Of a DNA stretch of 64,000 nt, positions 22,346 to 33,259 are shown in pieces (position 1 is the first letter of the stretch; the number at the start of each line of letters is the position of its first letter). The stretch is from Holacanthus passer. Its lineage: Eukaryota > Chordata > Actinopteri > Pomacanthidae. A model generated the notes under the pieces. That model searched no databases and was not told where the DNA came from. It saw only the letters and a list, made by a program, of their open reading frames with translations. A program made the translations under genes and the position numbers. The DNA lies in assembly GCA_025331565.1 (NCBI GenBank), contig JAFREQ010000165.1, forward strand, positions 1,116,001 to 1,180,000, in the 5' to 3' direction.

Positions 22346-25300
22346 AATTTTACCAACATACTGCTGTGTTTTAACCTTAACATCTAGAGGTCATACATTT
22401 AGTTTGGTGGAGGCACCTGTTGGGAGCTGCTGAAGCCATTATTTAATTGTAATACTGTGCTTATACTATTATGTATTACATATATTATATTATTAATATA
22501 TGCAATACTTTGCACTTGAGACATCCTAATCTAGAAAGTGTATTAAGAAAGGGGCTTGCCAGCTGTAATTCTGATTTATGCAGTACCAGGATAATGAAAA
22601 AAACAAACCTAAAAAGGAAAAAGAAGCAGTGAAAAAGTCCCTGATGATTAAATTAACATCTTTAATTGTATAAATAAATGAATAAAATTAGGCACAGTCT
22701 AAACATAGTTTCTTGTTTTCTGACTGAACTTAAAAAATGTCCTTTTGTACAATACACAGGTTAAAGCGTTTAAAATGCAGACATAATTTGAACCCACAGC
22801 ATTGGGTTGATTAAACCGTTTTTTTAACCAGGCTTTTAGAGCTTTCTAAACCACATCAGTTGTCAGACAGAGAACTATGTGAGTGTTCATAAGTCACTAT
22901 ACAAGATTATCAGTATTATTTTAATCTACATGCTGCCAATTTTTATATTCTCCTTTTTGTTATTCTTCCATTGGACACGTGTTTCAGTCTCAAAAGACTT
23001 GAAATGAGTCAGATGGCTGAGTGAAAATGTTCCCCCTAATTTACCGATCTGCAGCTGGGCCTGCTATTTGTTAAAAGTTGAATTTGACGTCTGAACCAGG
23101 GACTGCAGAATTTGACTCTGTGTTTCTCTCTCTCATATGTTCTAGGAGTGGTGAGATTGTCACAGACACTTGATTGAGGGGGACAAATGATTTATGTGAA
23201 ATCATTTGTGGTGACATGTCTCCCTGTCTCCCTATGAAATTATACCTAGGCGCTTTCTGACTAATATAATGCAGTTCATTATCCTTGCAATGAACTTTGC
23301 TATTGCCTGTGTAAAACATTTAAAAGTTAGAGCAGTAATGACTATATTTTTGGGTTTGTTTGTAATTGATATACAGTATGTAGGCAGATGCTATACACCT
23401 TTCAATACAGTGCAGTCCAATGCAACACTACAGCTTCTTACCACAACAGTCTATGAACAGAAAATCACAATCAGGCCTGTAAGTATTGCAAAGCATATTC
23501 TAGTGGATTGCACACAATTACACATGGCTTTCTACTTGTCTGGCCACTTGGTGTCCTTCCCTGGCTCTGACCCAGAGACAAGAGAGGAAGTGGCTAATCT
23601 GGTTTACCTTGTTGCACTCACTCTCTGTAGTGCAAAAAAGCTTTCTGTCTGTCTTTTAGATTGCCTGCCTACTCAGGTGGTGCACTCTCTATTCACTCAG
23701 TTCAGCTCTTAGCAACATAATACCGCTTTCAGGAGGTAAGTAGTGTTGAAAATACACTAACTGATCTGTTCATCTTAAATAAAATACAAACAAAAAAGTT
23801 TTTTTTCTCTCATTCTTGTAAGTGAATGATTAGTTTTCTTTGAAACTTCCTTTTCAGTATGTACAAGCATACTTTTTCAATAAAGTATTTTGTAATACAG
23901 TACAAGAATGTCAAAAGCACTAAGGCTAATAAATAACCAAAGAAGCAGGTATGAAAAACAAAGGTCATAAAATCAGTGTAATTAAACATTGAGATAGGTA
24001 TCACAGCAGGCAGCAATATGTGTACTGGTCTGCTGGTATGTCACAGCAAAACAGGCAGAGAGAATGGATCCCTCCAGCAAGGGGACAAGGGGGTGGGGTG
24101 TTAATGGCCCAGTAATAGATGCGTAAGTGGCTTGTGCAAGGTCTAATGACCTGCTGGAAGAATCCAATGCTCTAGAAGGTTCTGCTAAATGCTAGTGAGA
24201 GCAATACTTTTGAAACAGTAAATAAGTCGAGCACCCAAAAGAACACGTAAAATCAAAAATTACCAAAGGACGGGTGAAGGGATTATTTATGAATTAAAGG
24301 AGGAAGTCTATTTCAAACACACGCACACATACACTGCTGAAATGAAACGCATGTTGGAATATAAAAGCCAATGCACTGTGAAACAGCCACTACATGTTGC
24401 AGTCTTGTTAAACCACAGTCCATTCTCTCCACAGCAGCTCAATCATAGAAGCATTCCCTGACTTGCTGGGCTTGGTCGCAGAGTTTGTCAAATGATTCCC
24501 TTGGAATTGCCTTACATGCTTATTAGGTAGAACTGAAGTTTGTGAACTTTTTAATGTAAAGGTCACATAATTCAATAAGCTGTACTGCAGACTGCAGCTG
24601 GTAAACATTTTGTCTTAGTGACAGCTATTCAGCCTATGACTAATGATACTGAGAAAATATTTATTTATTTATATTATAGCTTTTTTGCTGAGTTAACTGA
24701 TTGAGAAAAGAGTTTGCAGAGTATTTGGTCTAAGTGAGAAAATAATTTAAAAATTATTTCACCAAACCCAAACTAACATCTTCAAATCGCTTGTTTTGTC
24801 CAAAACCCAAAGACATTAAGTTAGCTGCTGTAAGAATTTTGCAATCATGGCTAAATATCAATATGGCGACATTCAGTTTTTTTTCTCCCAAATGGAGATG
24901 TAAAGAGCCAACTTGCTTAAATTCAGACTTAAATGAACATTTATACTGTATCACTCATCAGACAACCACATGATCAAATACGTACATGTGGCACATCTGT
25001 TTCAAGATGTAATGCTAAGACCAAAATAACTTGTTTAGGTCACTGTGGAGAGGTTGAATGCATCCCTTCATCCTTCTTAAATAGCAAGCAAAGTGATCGC
25101 CAACTTTCTTGTCTTCACTTTCATATTCAACTCCTGAGTGAGCTGATGCCAACCAGTAACTTGCAAATTGCCATCAAACTTTGTGCTGCATGGCAATAAT
25201 AAAAATGTAACCCTCCCAGAGACGTTTGCTCTCTCAGATAGCAAAGCCAACAGCTGCACTTTGCATTTGAGCAGAAGAATAAAGCTCCTATCTAATCACA

Positions 25301-25654
25301 GCCTAGAAAGTGTTGTGAGAGGGGGAGAGCAGAGGGACGGAGAGAGACAGAGAAGCCTGTTAAAGTCAGTCGCTGCCACTGCACAGCTGCATTATGGTTC
25401 TTTGGAGTAGTGGGGCAGGTAAAGTTAAGCACTACAGAGAGATACATATAAAAAAGAAGAGCAGTTGTCAAATGTGAAAGCCACATGTGACTGTGAAAAA
25501 TATCCATGGGAAAATCCAGGCCAGTCTCTTCCAATTTTGATTCATCATTCCTTCCCATTAACTTCTGTGGAGAGCGGGTGCACCCAAAAAACCACGCATT
25601 AAAAAGTCCAGTGAGTATAAAGAGTGAGAAAGTCTGCATAGGGTGGAGGAGAAC

Positions 25655-25880
25655 TGTATTCATGTCTCATGTGAAACAAAAAGTCAGCGTTGACTTGTTT
25701 TAACATACATCTGTAAGTTAACGGCCGTAATATTTTGCGAATTTCCCCGCTGAGGGACGAATAAAGGAATATCTTATCTTTTTAACTTACAATGTAACAT
25801 AACTTAATGTCCTGATTTTAACCGAAACCTTTTTCGGTAACCTAACCAAGTAGTTTTGTTGCCTAAACCTGACCAAAGAA
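25655..25880 (+). repeat. Dispersed repeat family R1, copy 1
   Basis: It shares ordered blocks with 48,842-49,010: CATGT...TGTGAAAC, a GTCA..TTGACTT block, GATTTTAACC and AACCAAGTAGTTTTG. This kind of sequence is widespread in percomorph genomes; I do not assign it to a named family. It is interrupted by a LINE tail at 25,705-25,780. Confidence 0.65.
25705..25780 (+). mobile_element. Truncated LINE tail inserted into an older repeat copy
   Basis: The segment has CCCCGCTGAGGGACGAATAA and ends AAGGAATATCTTATCTT. The bases TTTTAAC occur on both sides (25,698-25,704 and about 25,780-25,786), as for a target-site duplication. Compared with the sister repeat copy at 48.9 kb, these roughly 75 bases are extra. 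Confidence 0.6.
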
Positions 25881-27298
25881 ACACAGAGTCTGCCACTAGG
25901 GGTCTCTCAAAAAGACAGTTTGATAACATCATGAATGTACAATGGAATCAAAGGAGTTGTCCACCATGCTGATGTTAATCTAGACTATCTGATGAGACTT
26001 CATGTTCACAGACAAGAAAATATATTAAAATTTTATTCACATTACATTTAGTCACATTTATTCATGTCATGTCGTTTCATTCTAATGAAATAGCCGCAAG
26101 TAATGTTACTACCCGTACAACTACTGACTACCTTCCTCACTCTCTGACATATCACCCCTAGATGTTATAGCAACTAGAGGTGGTAAAGGGGATATGACGC
26201 CATTGACAGGTGACCAAATGAAACGTACCGTTACCGTGAATAAAATGGCTGATGAATTAATTGTCTGCCTTTCGACACTGTTGGAAACATTTAGGATAAT
26301 GTATGTGCACGACAACAAAAATATATATATATAACATACGTCTGGTCATTTTTAGAAATTGTAATGCAAAAATGTTACGCATTATTCCTTTAATGGGAAG
26401 GACTGGTGTATCACCTCCATGTAAAATTGGACTTTGGCAGATGCACTGCATGCAATTTGAAAGTGTAAAATCATGTTATTTGTACGGAGATTGAAGAGAC
26501 TGGGTCAGATAAATAAATTTATGTGCATTTTTGTAAGGGAAATGACATTTATAATGCTTATTGCTATCTTTGTTTGTGATTGAGTTGCAGTAATAAAGTC
26601 ACTGAAGTAAGTCAGAGGGATTCTGTACATTTGCATTTCTGGGCAAGCAGCAGAGATATAAAGCCAAGTAAATGAGAGACAGTATGGAGGGAGAGAAAAA
26701 CTGTTTATGGTGTTTTAAAATGCAGGGGGAAAGGCAAGGGGAGGATTGGAGGCAGAGGGCGAAAGAGAGCGAAGGAGGGGAGAGATGGGTGATGTCATTT
26801 CCAGCTGGCACAGGACTGGGTGTCCGTATCCGATATCAGCCGCTCCCTTATAAAAAATAACGAGTCCTCGGAAAAATGATTAATTGCCCGACAGCACAAA
26901 GTTTATAGAAAAGAAAGCGAGATGGTGGTGGTGGGGAGGTGGAGGTGGTGGGGGTCCCTGAGTTACAGAGGAGCAGAAAATAGCAAAAGAGCTTGCAACA
27001 TCAAAAGAGAAGTAGAGAGAGAGAGAGAGCAGGAAAGGTGTTGGGGTAGAAGGGAATTGGAAGCAAAGCAGAGACAGAGAGAGGGATGAAGAGGGAAACG
27101 CGCGAGAGAGAGAGGCGTTTACGGAGAGAGCGAGGAAAGAAAAGCAGCAAAGAAGAGAGTCAGACAAAAAGAGAGGGAGGAGCAGAGAGAATGAGTGAGG
27201 CATTCATTAATATGATGTTCGTTATCTCGGACCGACTCCCCCAACAAATGTTCCTCTGTGTTCTCTAGTGTGCTATTCAATAGGCCTATATGGCTGAG

Positions 27299-27321
27299 TG
27301 TGTGTGTGTGTGTGTGTGTGT
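27299..27321 (+). repeat. (TG)n microsatellite
   Basis: TG run of about 11 units in the intergenic spacer. Confidence 0.95.
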
Positions 27322-28370
27322 TTCCCCTGTGTGCATGCGTTCATGAAGTGTCTGAGCTCTGTACAGCACAAATGGGTGAACGCGTGCGTGCGCCTACTCT
27401 CACAGGCAAATCTATTAAACTGAGCCCGAGCCTATTGCTCTCGAAGCTTAGAGGACATCACAATATAGCATAAAGTGAAAAGGACTTGAAATGGCCCTTG
27501 AAATTGAAGGCTTTGAAGTTGCAGCAGAAATCTTCATGCAACCAAGCGCGATGCCATCTCGGAGGAGTCATGGAGGTTGCGGATCAACAAAGTAACGTTG
27601 AAACTGAAGAAATGCTCCAAATTCTGGTCCAGTCTCCAGTTTTGTACTAATATACTTCACATTAAGCCTAAACATCTGAGAATCATTTTTAATTACATTC
27701 TTTTAATTATACACTGGTATACGCTGTTTTTGGAACTTTCGAGGTTTGCAGACTTACAAAACATTGATAAATTATGAATTAGATAATAACTATTATGGCT
27801 TAAATCCTCAGCAGAGTATGATTGGATGAAGTGATAATCATATCCCTTCTTGTTACAGTATGGCAAGGTGTTTTCCGCTTGGCTGGCAGAGGAGGACTGA
27901 ATCTATGAGAGAACATTATTCAGCATATCCTACCTGTCTCGCCTTGCCCGCAGTCATCACATCCAATACTATAGGTTAGGAGGACAGTAGTAAAAACGTC
28001 TTTGAGTAAAATGTAACTGCCAAAGATAGCAGAGGTCTGCAGATTTGCACGCTGCAGTTGGTAATTTAAAAGAAAAATCTCATATTCTGTCTTGAAAACA
28101 GTGTGGTAGTCAATGATTCAAGGACAATAAAAAAAATATGCCCTCCGACATTTAACTTGTTTCAAAAGCAGTTCTACTTTGTCCATTTTTTTTTCAAACA
28201 ATATTCTGAATTTTGGGACATTTTATCACAAAATGTACTGAAGGTTTTGTACCGTAGACCTTGAAGAGAACAGTCTGCTGTAAACTGAGATAATAATAGA
28301 TTGTGGTTCAGAACTTGTTCCTAACAGAGAGTGACATTGTGGAGATGGACACTAACGGTGCAGCTATCAT

Positions 28371-28608
28371 CTCCTCCTTTTGTCACCTCAGCTTCCTCCT
28401 CTCTTCTCCTCCTCCTTGCCCCTCATTTCCCCTCTTTCTCTCCTCTCCTCTCCCTCTCTCCTGTCCTCTCCTCTGCTCTTCTCTCCTCCTTTTGTCACCA
28501 CACCTCCTCTCCTCCTCTTCTCTCCTTTCCCATCTCTCCCCCCCCATCCTCTCCTTTCCTCTCCTCCTTTTGCACCACACCTCCTCTCCTTCTCGCTGCT
28601 CTTCTCCT
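28371..28608 (+). repeat. Polypyrimidine minisatellite with recurring CTCCTCCTTTTG units
   Basis: The phrase CTCCTCCTTTTG(T)CACC begins three times, at 28,371, 28,483 and 28,561, each followed by CTCCTCTTCTCTCC-type sequence. Nearly the whole 240 bp is C and T on the plus strand, a candidate triplex (H-DNA) former. The open frames of 100-134 codons on both strands here are low-complexity artefacts. Confidence 0.8.
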
Positions 28609-28724
28609 TAGTCAAAAGGTGTGTGACAGATAATAAAAAGCCCTGGTGGTCGGCAGGCGGCGACACCTTATTATGCAGGAGAAGGATGAGGATAATTTGC
28701 ACCATAACAGAGAAAGACAGACAG

Positions 28725-28733
28725 ACACACACA

Positions 28734-28772
<39 letters not shown>
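28725..28772 (+). repeat. Compound (AC)13(AG)11 microsatellite
   Basis: AC run 28,725-28,750 passes directly into AG run 28,751-28,772. Confidence 0.97.
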
Positions 28773-28917
28773 TTTGTCAGCTAATTCAAATAAATATGAT
28801 CTACATATCAATTCTTCTGTTCCCACATTCACAATATGATTATAGTTATTCATATGAAGACATATTGTGTCTCTTAGTGCCTCTACATTGTGTTTGTGTA
28901 CAGAAACACACATGCAC

Positions 28918-28943
28918 AGAGAGAGAGAGAGAGAGAGAGAGAG
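28918..28943 (+). repeat. (GA)n microsatellite
   Basis: Uninterrupted GA run of about 13 units, 1 kb before the sgcz start codon. Confidence 0.96.
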
Positions 28944-29088
28944 GCAGCAACCCCAGACTTTCTGCAACAGCCTCTGCATTTAAATCTCTCTCTTGTCTTC
29001 AGTGGCAAAGCAGCATTTCGATTCATCTACTTGATTAGAAGGAGCCTTTCTCCTCCTCTCCTCTCCCTCCCTCTTTCTCTACCACACA

Positions 29089-29090
<2 letters not shown>

Positions 29091-29121
<31 letters not shown>
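29091..29121 (+). repeat. (CA)n microsatellite
   Basis: Uninterrupted CA run just upstream of the inferred sgcz promoter. Confidence 0.96.
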
Positions 29122-29122
<1 letters not shown>

Positions 29123-29220
29123 GGTGCGTCAGTCATTGGAATAATATACAGCATAAACCTTCCTTCTCTCTCCTCTCGTCTCAACTCTCGCAGCTCTCCT
29201 CATCTCCTCTCTTCAGCATC

Positions 29221-29268
29221 CTCTCTCTCTCTCTCTCTCTCTCTCTGCTCTCTCTCTCTCTCTCTCTC
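29221..29268 (+). repeat. (CT)n microsatellite at the sgcz promoter/leader
   Basis: Two CT runs, 29,221-29,246 and 29,247-29,268, are separated by a single G interruption. They sit in a longer pyrimidine-rich stretch (29,160-29,285) directly upstream of the sgcz leader. Long CT/GA tracts near TSSs can act as initiator or GAGA-type elements; that role here is inferred. Confidence 0.95.
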
Positions 29269-29315
29269 CTTCCCTCTTCTTTCAGGGAGAGCTGATATCT
29301 CTGGCGGTTTGCCGC

Positions 29316-29456
29316 ATGGAAGTCGCCCAGCCGAGGCAGAATATCATCAGTCTGATCCGGACTCCTTCCTCTCCAGTTGCCGACCGCTGCAAGAGCAGAC
29401 ACAACCTCACACCGATCACCGGGATTGGACGGGATCTAACGGCATTTATCCGCTGA
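29316..29456 (+). other. Upstream ORF in the sgcz leader (46 codons)
   Basis: An ATG with G at +4 (context CCGCATGG) opens a 46-codon frame starting MEVAQPRQNIISLIR and ending at TGA 29,454-29,456, about 470 bases before the sgcz start. It resembles no protein I know. If the leader starts upstream of it, scanning ribosomes would meet this frame first. Three shorter uORFs follow at 29,686 (3 codons), 29,716 (12 codons) and 29,784 (8 codons). A regulatory role is inference only. Confidence 0.4.
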
Positions 29457-29929
29457 CAGGAGAGTCTCCATCCCGGCTTCATTCCTGCAGTGTTGGCGGG
29501 GGGGTGGATTTCTTACTCAGATGTAACAACAAAATCACCGGATCATCCAAGTGCGCAAAAACAGCCGCAGCTTTGCTCCATTACGCACGATTATTTTGAC
29601 TCCATCCCTCCTGATATTCTCTATCCCCTCCGTCCCCAACACGGACACACCGGGGACTGGAGGCTGCGGGGGGGACTTCCACGGTATGGAGTCCTGATTT
29701 CACCCACCGGGAGGAATGAAACTGAGAACATCCGTCGCCGTGCTGGAATATTAACACCCTCCTCCTCATAATAAAACCAGAGGATGTTGCAGCAGAGTTT
29801 GGGACTCTAGAGAGCAATCCAACTTTTTTTTTTTTTTTGGTCTCCGTTTTCCAGCTCTTTCCCCCCCTTCTCTCTCTCTCTCCTCCTCCTCGTCTGTGGG
29901 ACTGATTGACAGTACTTCACTTCTCAAGC

Positions 29930-29968
29930 ATGGACCGATCCACGTCTTTGGATATAGAAGCGCTCAAG
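29930..29968 (+). CDS. sgcz: sgcz first coding exon (partial gene): cytoplasmic N-terminus of zeta-sarcoglycan
   Basis: Zeta-sarcoglycan is a type II single-pass membrane protein of the sarcoglycan group in the dystrophin-glycoprotein complex of muscle and some other tissues. This exon encodes 13 residues, MDRSTSLDIEALK, then a consensus donor (GTAAGA) at 29,969 in phase 0. Human SGCZ, from memory, begins MDRSTNLDIEELK before MTREQY, so 11 of 13 residues match. The ATG has A at -3 and G at +4, and an in-frame TGA lies 27 bases upstream (29,903-29,905), so this is the first codon of its frame. The delta and gamma paralogues lack this leader. The membrane segment and the sarcoglycan extracellular domain are in later exons, none recognised here. 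Divergent tusc3 next door matches the human order and strengthens the call. Confidence 0.88.
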
Positions 29969-30659
29969 GTAAGAGGCGCGCGCGCTCGGTGGCCTGGAGG
30001 AGAGCTCCGCTGGGGGTGATGATGGTGGGGTGACCGGGTGACTGGGTGGCTGTGATCAGTGGGTGGCTGGGTGGATTAATCCGCAGCAGAGTGACTGGCT
30101 GATGGGTGACAGGTGGAGTGACTGGGTGGCTGTGAATGGGTGCACCTGGATGCTGGACACCTTGAGGTGCAAGGGTTTGCCCCCCTGTCAAGCTCTGGGT
30201 TGTTGGAGCATCCCAGCTCTCTCCCACTCTGTTTCTCTCATGCACAAATCCACACTCTTTCTGTGGTGAGGGAATAAAGAGAGGAGAGGGAGAGAGGGGG
30301 TGGAGCGTGCATGTCAGGATTCGGTGCGTGGGGTGAATTTCAATATGCTTTGCCTGCACGGAGAGTTGTTGCAGGGAGCTGATGTGGGCGGCGGTGGGAC
30401 GCTCGATAGACGGGACGGATTTGCCCGACGGGGCGGCATCTCTGTGCAGGAGGGGTCTGTGCAAAGACTGGAGGGGAGAGCAGGGAGGAGAGATTTTCAC
30501 CTCTGTCTCCAGTGACTCTCACTTCAGGTTCATTCTGCTTAACACGGAAAAGTGTGCACTGAAATAAACACTCCACCTGTGTGCACTTGAGTGTGTGTGT
30601 GTGTGCATGTGCATGGGGGACATGGGTCTTTGCTCAGTCACTTTCCAGAATCCAGAATA

Positions 30660-30696
30660 GTGTGTGTGTGTGTGTGGTGTGTGTGTGTGTGTGTGT
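30660..30696 (+). repeat. (TG)n microsatellite
   Basis: TG run with one GG interruption; a shorter GT run lies at 30,591-30,605. Confidence 0.95.
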
Positions 30697-30813
30697 CCAG
30701 CATCATGTGGATATTGTGAGGAGGTAAACATAGGAGGATGGAAACATAGGTTTGTGAACTTCCATTTCACATTTCATCAGAAATCCAATCATGTTCTGGT
30801 AGAGATCTGTGTC

Positions 30814-30815
<2 letters not shown>

Positions 30816-30851
<36 letters not shown>
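30816..30851 (+). repeat. (TG)18 microsatellite
   Basis: Uninterrupted TG run. Confidence 0.96.
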
Positions 30852-30853
<2 letters not shown>

Positions 30854-32750
30854 CTTGCACTTCATACTTTGTGTATTCGTAATCAAAATGATGCAAAAAT
30901 ATTTAAAAGATCCATTTGGCGGCAGGTGTACCAGGGGAGCATTCTGCACCTGTTCCCTCTTCACCAACAGTCATTCCCTCAACATTCATTCATGACTCAA
31001 ATTTTACTAGTTAATTCAATCTCTATGAGCTGTTTGGACATTTTGGTGTGTAAGTGTGGTTGTATTTGTGTGTATGCATGCAAACCGTCTCTTGAAGCCA
31101 TTGATAAACTGGGTAGTGTTAATATGCCTGTGATTTAAGGAAAACAGTTTCCAATAACTGACTCTAACCCTTCAAGCTCTTTGTTAAGAATAGAGAAAAT
31201 GTATTGTGGAAGTATTTGAGTGATACCATTAGCTATAATAAGCCGGAAGGTTCCAGCAGGTCACTGTCATAAAGACATTAAATGCCAGATGCGTACTGTA
31301 AGTCTAATGTCATACTTTTCATCAGGGGATGTAATGTGCACAGGAATTGTCGGTGGAAATGTCCATTTTCTATGTGCCGGTGCTGCTTCTGATCACCAGT
31401 GATTGGATAAATCAGCAAATCGATAAGATTCCCCAGGGGTTTGACATTTCAAGCTGCATTTTATGTGATCACATTTCTGAGAAGGGGACCTCGATACTGT
31501 GCTGATGCAGAGCTCCAAATTGACTTTGACTCAGCTGGCTCGTTGCAGATTCCAAAGATGGAAATTGACATTCTGATTTAAAAGTGACCTTAACTGTTAG
31601 CCAATGAACTTGACCTGCATGAGTGTGTGACTAGTGTTGTGTTTTGTAACGTGTATTGGCTGCCTGCTCTTTTCTGATGTCATGTTTGTGGCATTTATTG
31701 AATATCTTTCACTTGATTAAAATCATAATTGTAACATAGTGTGTCAGAGAGTGTAACATACAAAGAAATGAGAGTGTACAGAGAATAAATATTTTACATT
31801 TAGTGCAACATAACTTATCTGCTCATGAGTAATATATCATGACCTTTAAATGAGGCTTTATCTGACTTTTTTTTTTTTTTAATCAAAGCTGAGTTATCAG
31901 CCCATCTGTCATCTTTGAAAGCTATTTATGCTTGAGTGGTGTAATTCAAAGAACCTTGACAGGTTAAACATTTAAAAACACATAGTAGTTTTAATATATT
32001 TGTTATGTCTCTGATGCTTAATATCTCAGCACTGCACTCCCAGACAAAACCCAAGACAACTCCAAGATCATGGTATGCTAAAGGCAAATTGTGTTATTTT
32101 TCAACCTGGGCTGCTCTTCTCATAATTGTGGCCACTCCTACAACAGGTCATACTACCTTTGAATTGTCTGGAGTTGTCCTTCGCAATTGGAGCATGATCC
32201 CAAGAGATTTTTTCAGGTTTTTTCTCACCTGCTGGAAATATATGTTTGACAATGGCTTGCTGTATTCACACATGGGCTCTGTCGGACATTACACAGGCTT
32301 TGTCCTAGGTTGGGTAAAAAAGTCTGTTTAATGTCTGGTTCAACTGACTCAACATTTGTGTCCTCACATACAGCTCCTCTGGGTAATGTTGAGATATTTT
32401 TTTCCCCATCAACACATTGATTGGTTGAAGAGAAGGTAGTTTTCTGTGGTTGACAACAGTCCTACTCCACTGCCACTAACTAAGTAATTAACATGACTGT
32501 GCAAAATCTCCTCCTGTGGGCCCGAAGAACCACCTTTCAGCCTCCAAGTGACAGCACTGGGTGGCCACCAGTTAAATCTCAACCCTGGCAGTGTTAGTCC
32601 AGCACACTGCCCGATGAGTTGAAAGGATTTCTGTCCACTTCCACCAGTCCATCTATCCATCCATCTGCTGGTTGTTTTCTGCAGAGCTGGTGTCATATCC
32701 TTGGCAATGCTGTCCCTGAGTCTGTGCATTGGTAGTTGGCACTCAAACGT

Positions 32751-32764
32751 ACACACACACACAC

Positions 32765-32801
<37 letters not shown>
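32751..32801 (+). repeat. (AC)n microsatellite, first of four alternating arrays
   Basis: AC run of about 25 units with one AA interruption near 32,765. See the finding on arrays of opposite orientation. Confidence 0.96.
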
Positions 32802-32803
<2 letters not shown>

Positions 32804-32968
32804 CTGCTGCGTGCTCTATTTGTAGTGAAGGTCGCAAATGTGTGTGTGTATTCATGGACATGTTTATCTATACGTGTGTGAACCAATCCTTAACAAGTCA
32901 CCATACTTTTTAATATATTTGTTTGAATCAATACAGTGCCCTCTCAAGTATAGCAAAACTGTGTGTGC

Positions 32969-32971
<3 letters not shown>

Positions 32972-33007
<36 letters not shown>
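32972..33007 (+). repeat. (TG)18 microsatellite, second of four alternating arrays
   Basis: Uninterrupted TG run. Confidence 0.96.
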
Positions 33008-33008
<1 letters not shown>

Positions 33009-33071
33009 ACATGCAGGTTTGCTGGCCAGCTGGCCTTTCAAACTTTAAAAGTAAACTGGAGACAAACAGAT

Positions 33072-33090
33072 ACACACACACACACACACA
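33072..33090 (+). repeat. (AC)9 microsatellite, third of four alternating arrays
   Basis: Uninterrupted AC run. Confidence 0.95.
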
Positions 33091-33258
33091 TTCACAAAGC
33101 AATTCAATCTAATGAAAAGCCTGATTTTTTTTTCAGTCATTCAAGTGTGCGAGTGCGTGTGCCTCAAAGAGCAATCACAGGAAATGAACAGCGAGCAAGG
33201 ACAACATTGGAACATTGGGAAGTCACTGCATTATATCAAATATACAAGTGGTATGTAG

Positions 33259-33259
<1 letters not shown>

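Larger units (their letters stand above)
22346..29119. other. tusc3-sgcz intergenic spacer
   Basis: No exon was recognised. The spacer holds AT-rich unique sequence (22,346-23,060), a 147-codon open frame at 23,269-23,712 with no family resemblance (judged chance), a copy of a dispersed repeat at about 25,655-25,880 with a LINE-like tail inserted, a TATA-like TTATAAAAAA at about 26,848 leading into purine-rich DNA (26,890-27,190), a (TG)n at 27,299-27,321, a pyrimidine minisatellite at 28,371-28,608 and several microsatellites nearer sgcz. Confidence 0.7.
29120..29929 (+). promoter_or_regulatory. sgcz: sgcz promoter and 5' untranslated region
   Basis: The stretch before the sgcz ATG changes from AT-rich to GC- and CpG-richer sequence from about 29,280. 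An ATTGG (inverted CCAAT) at 29,135-29,139 is followed by AT-rich sequence and then a long pyrimidine tract with (CT)n at 29,221-29,268. Transcription probably starts in or just after the pyrimidine tract, giving a leader of roughly 0.6-0.7 kb, but no TSS can be fixed from sequence and a spliced leader cannot be excluded. Several upstream ATGs are present (29,316; 29,686; 29,716; 29,784), each with its own stop before the main ATG. Confidence 0.55.

Noticed and set aside
23269..23712. 147-codon plus-strand open frame in the tusc3-sgcz spacer
   Set aside because: Not low-complexity, but no recognised family, no splice or promoter context, and the length is within chance expectation.
28303..28784. 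Overlapping 100-134 codon frames on both strands
   Set aside because: Direct translations of the polypyrimidine minisatellite and the AC/AG microsatellite.
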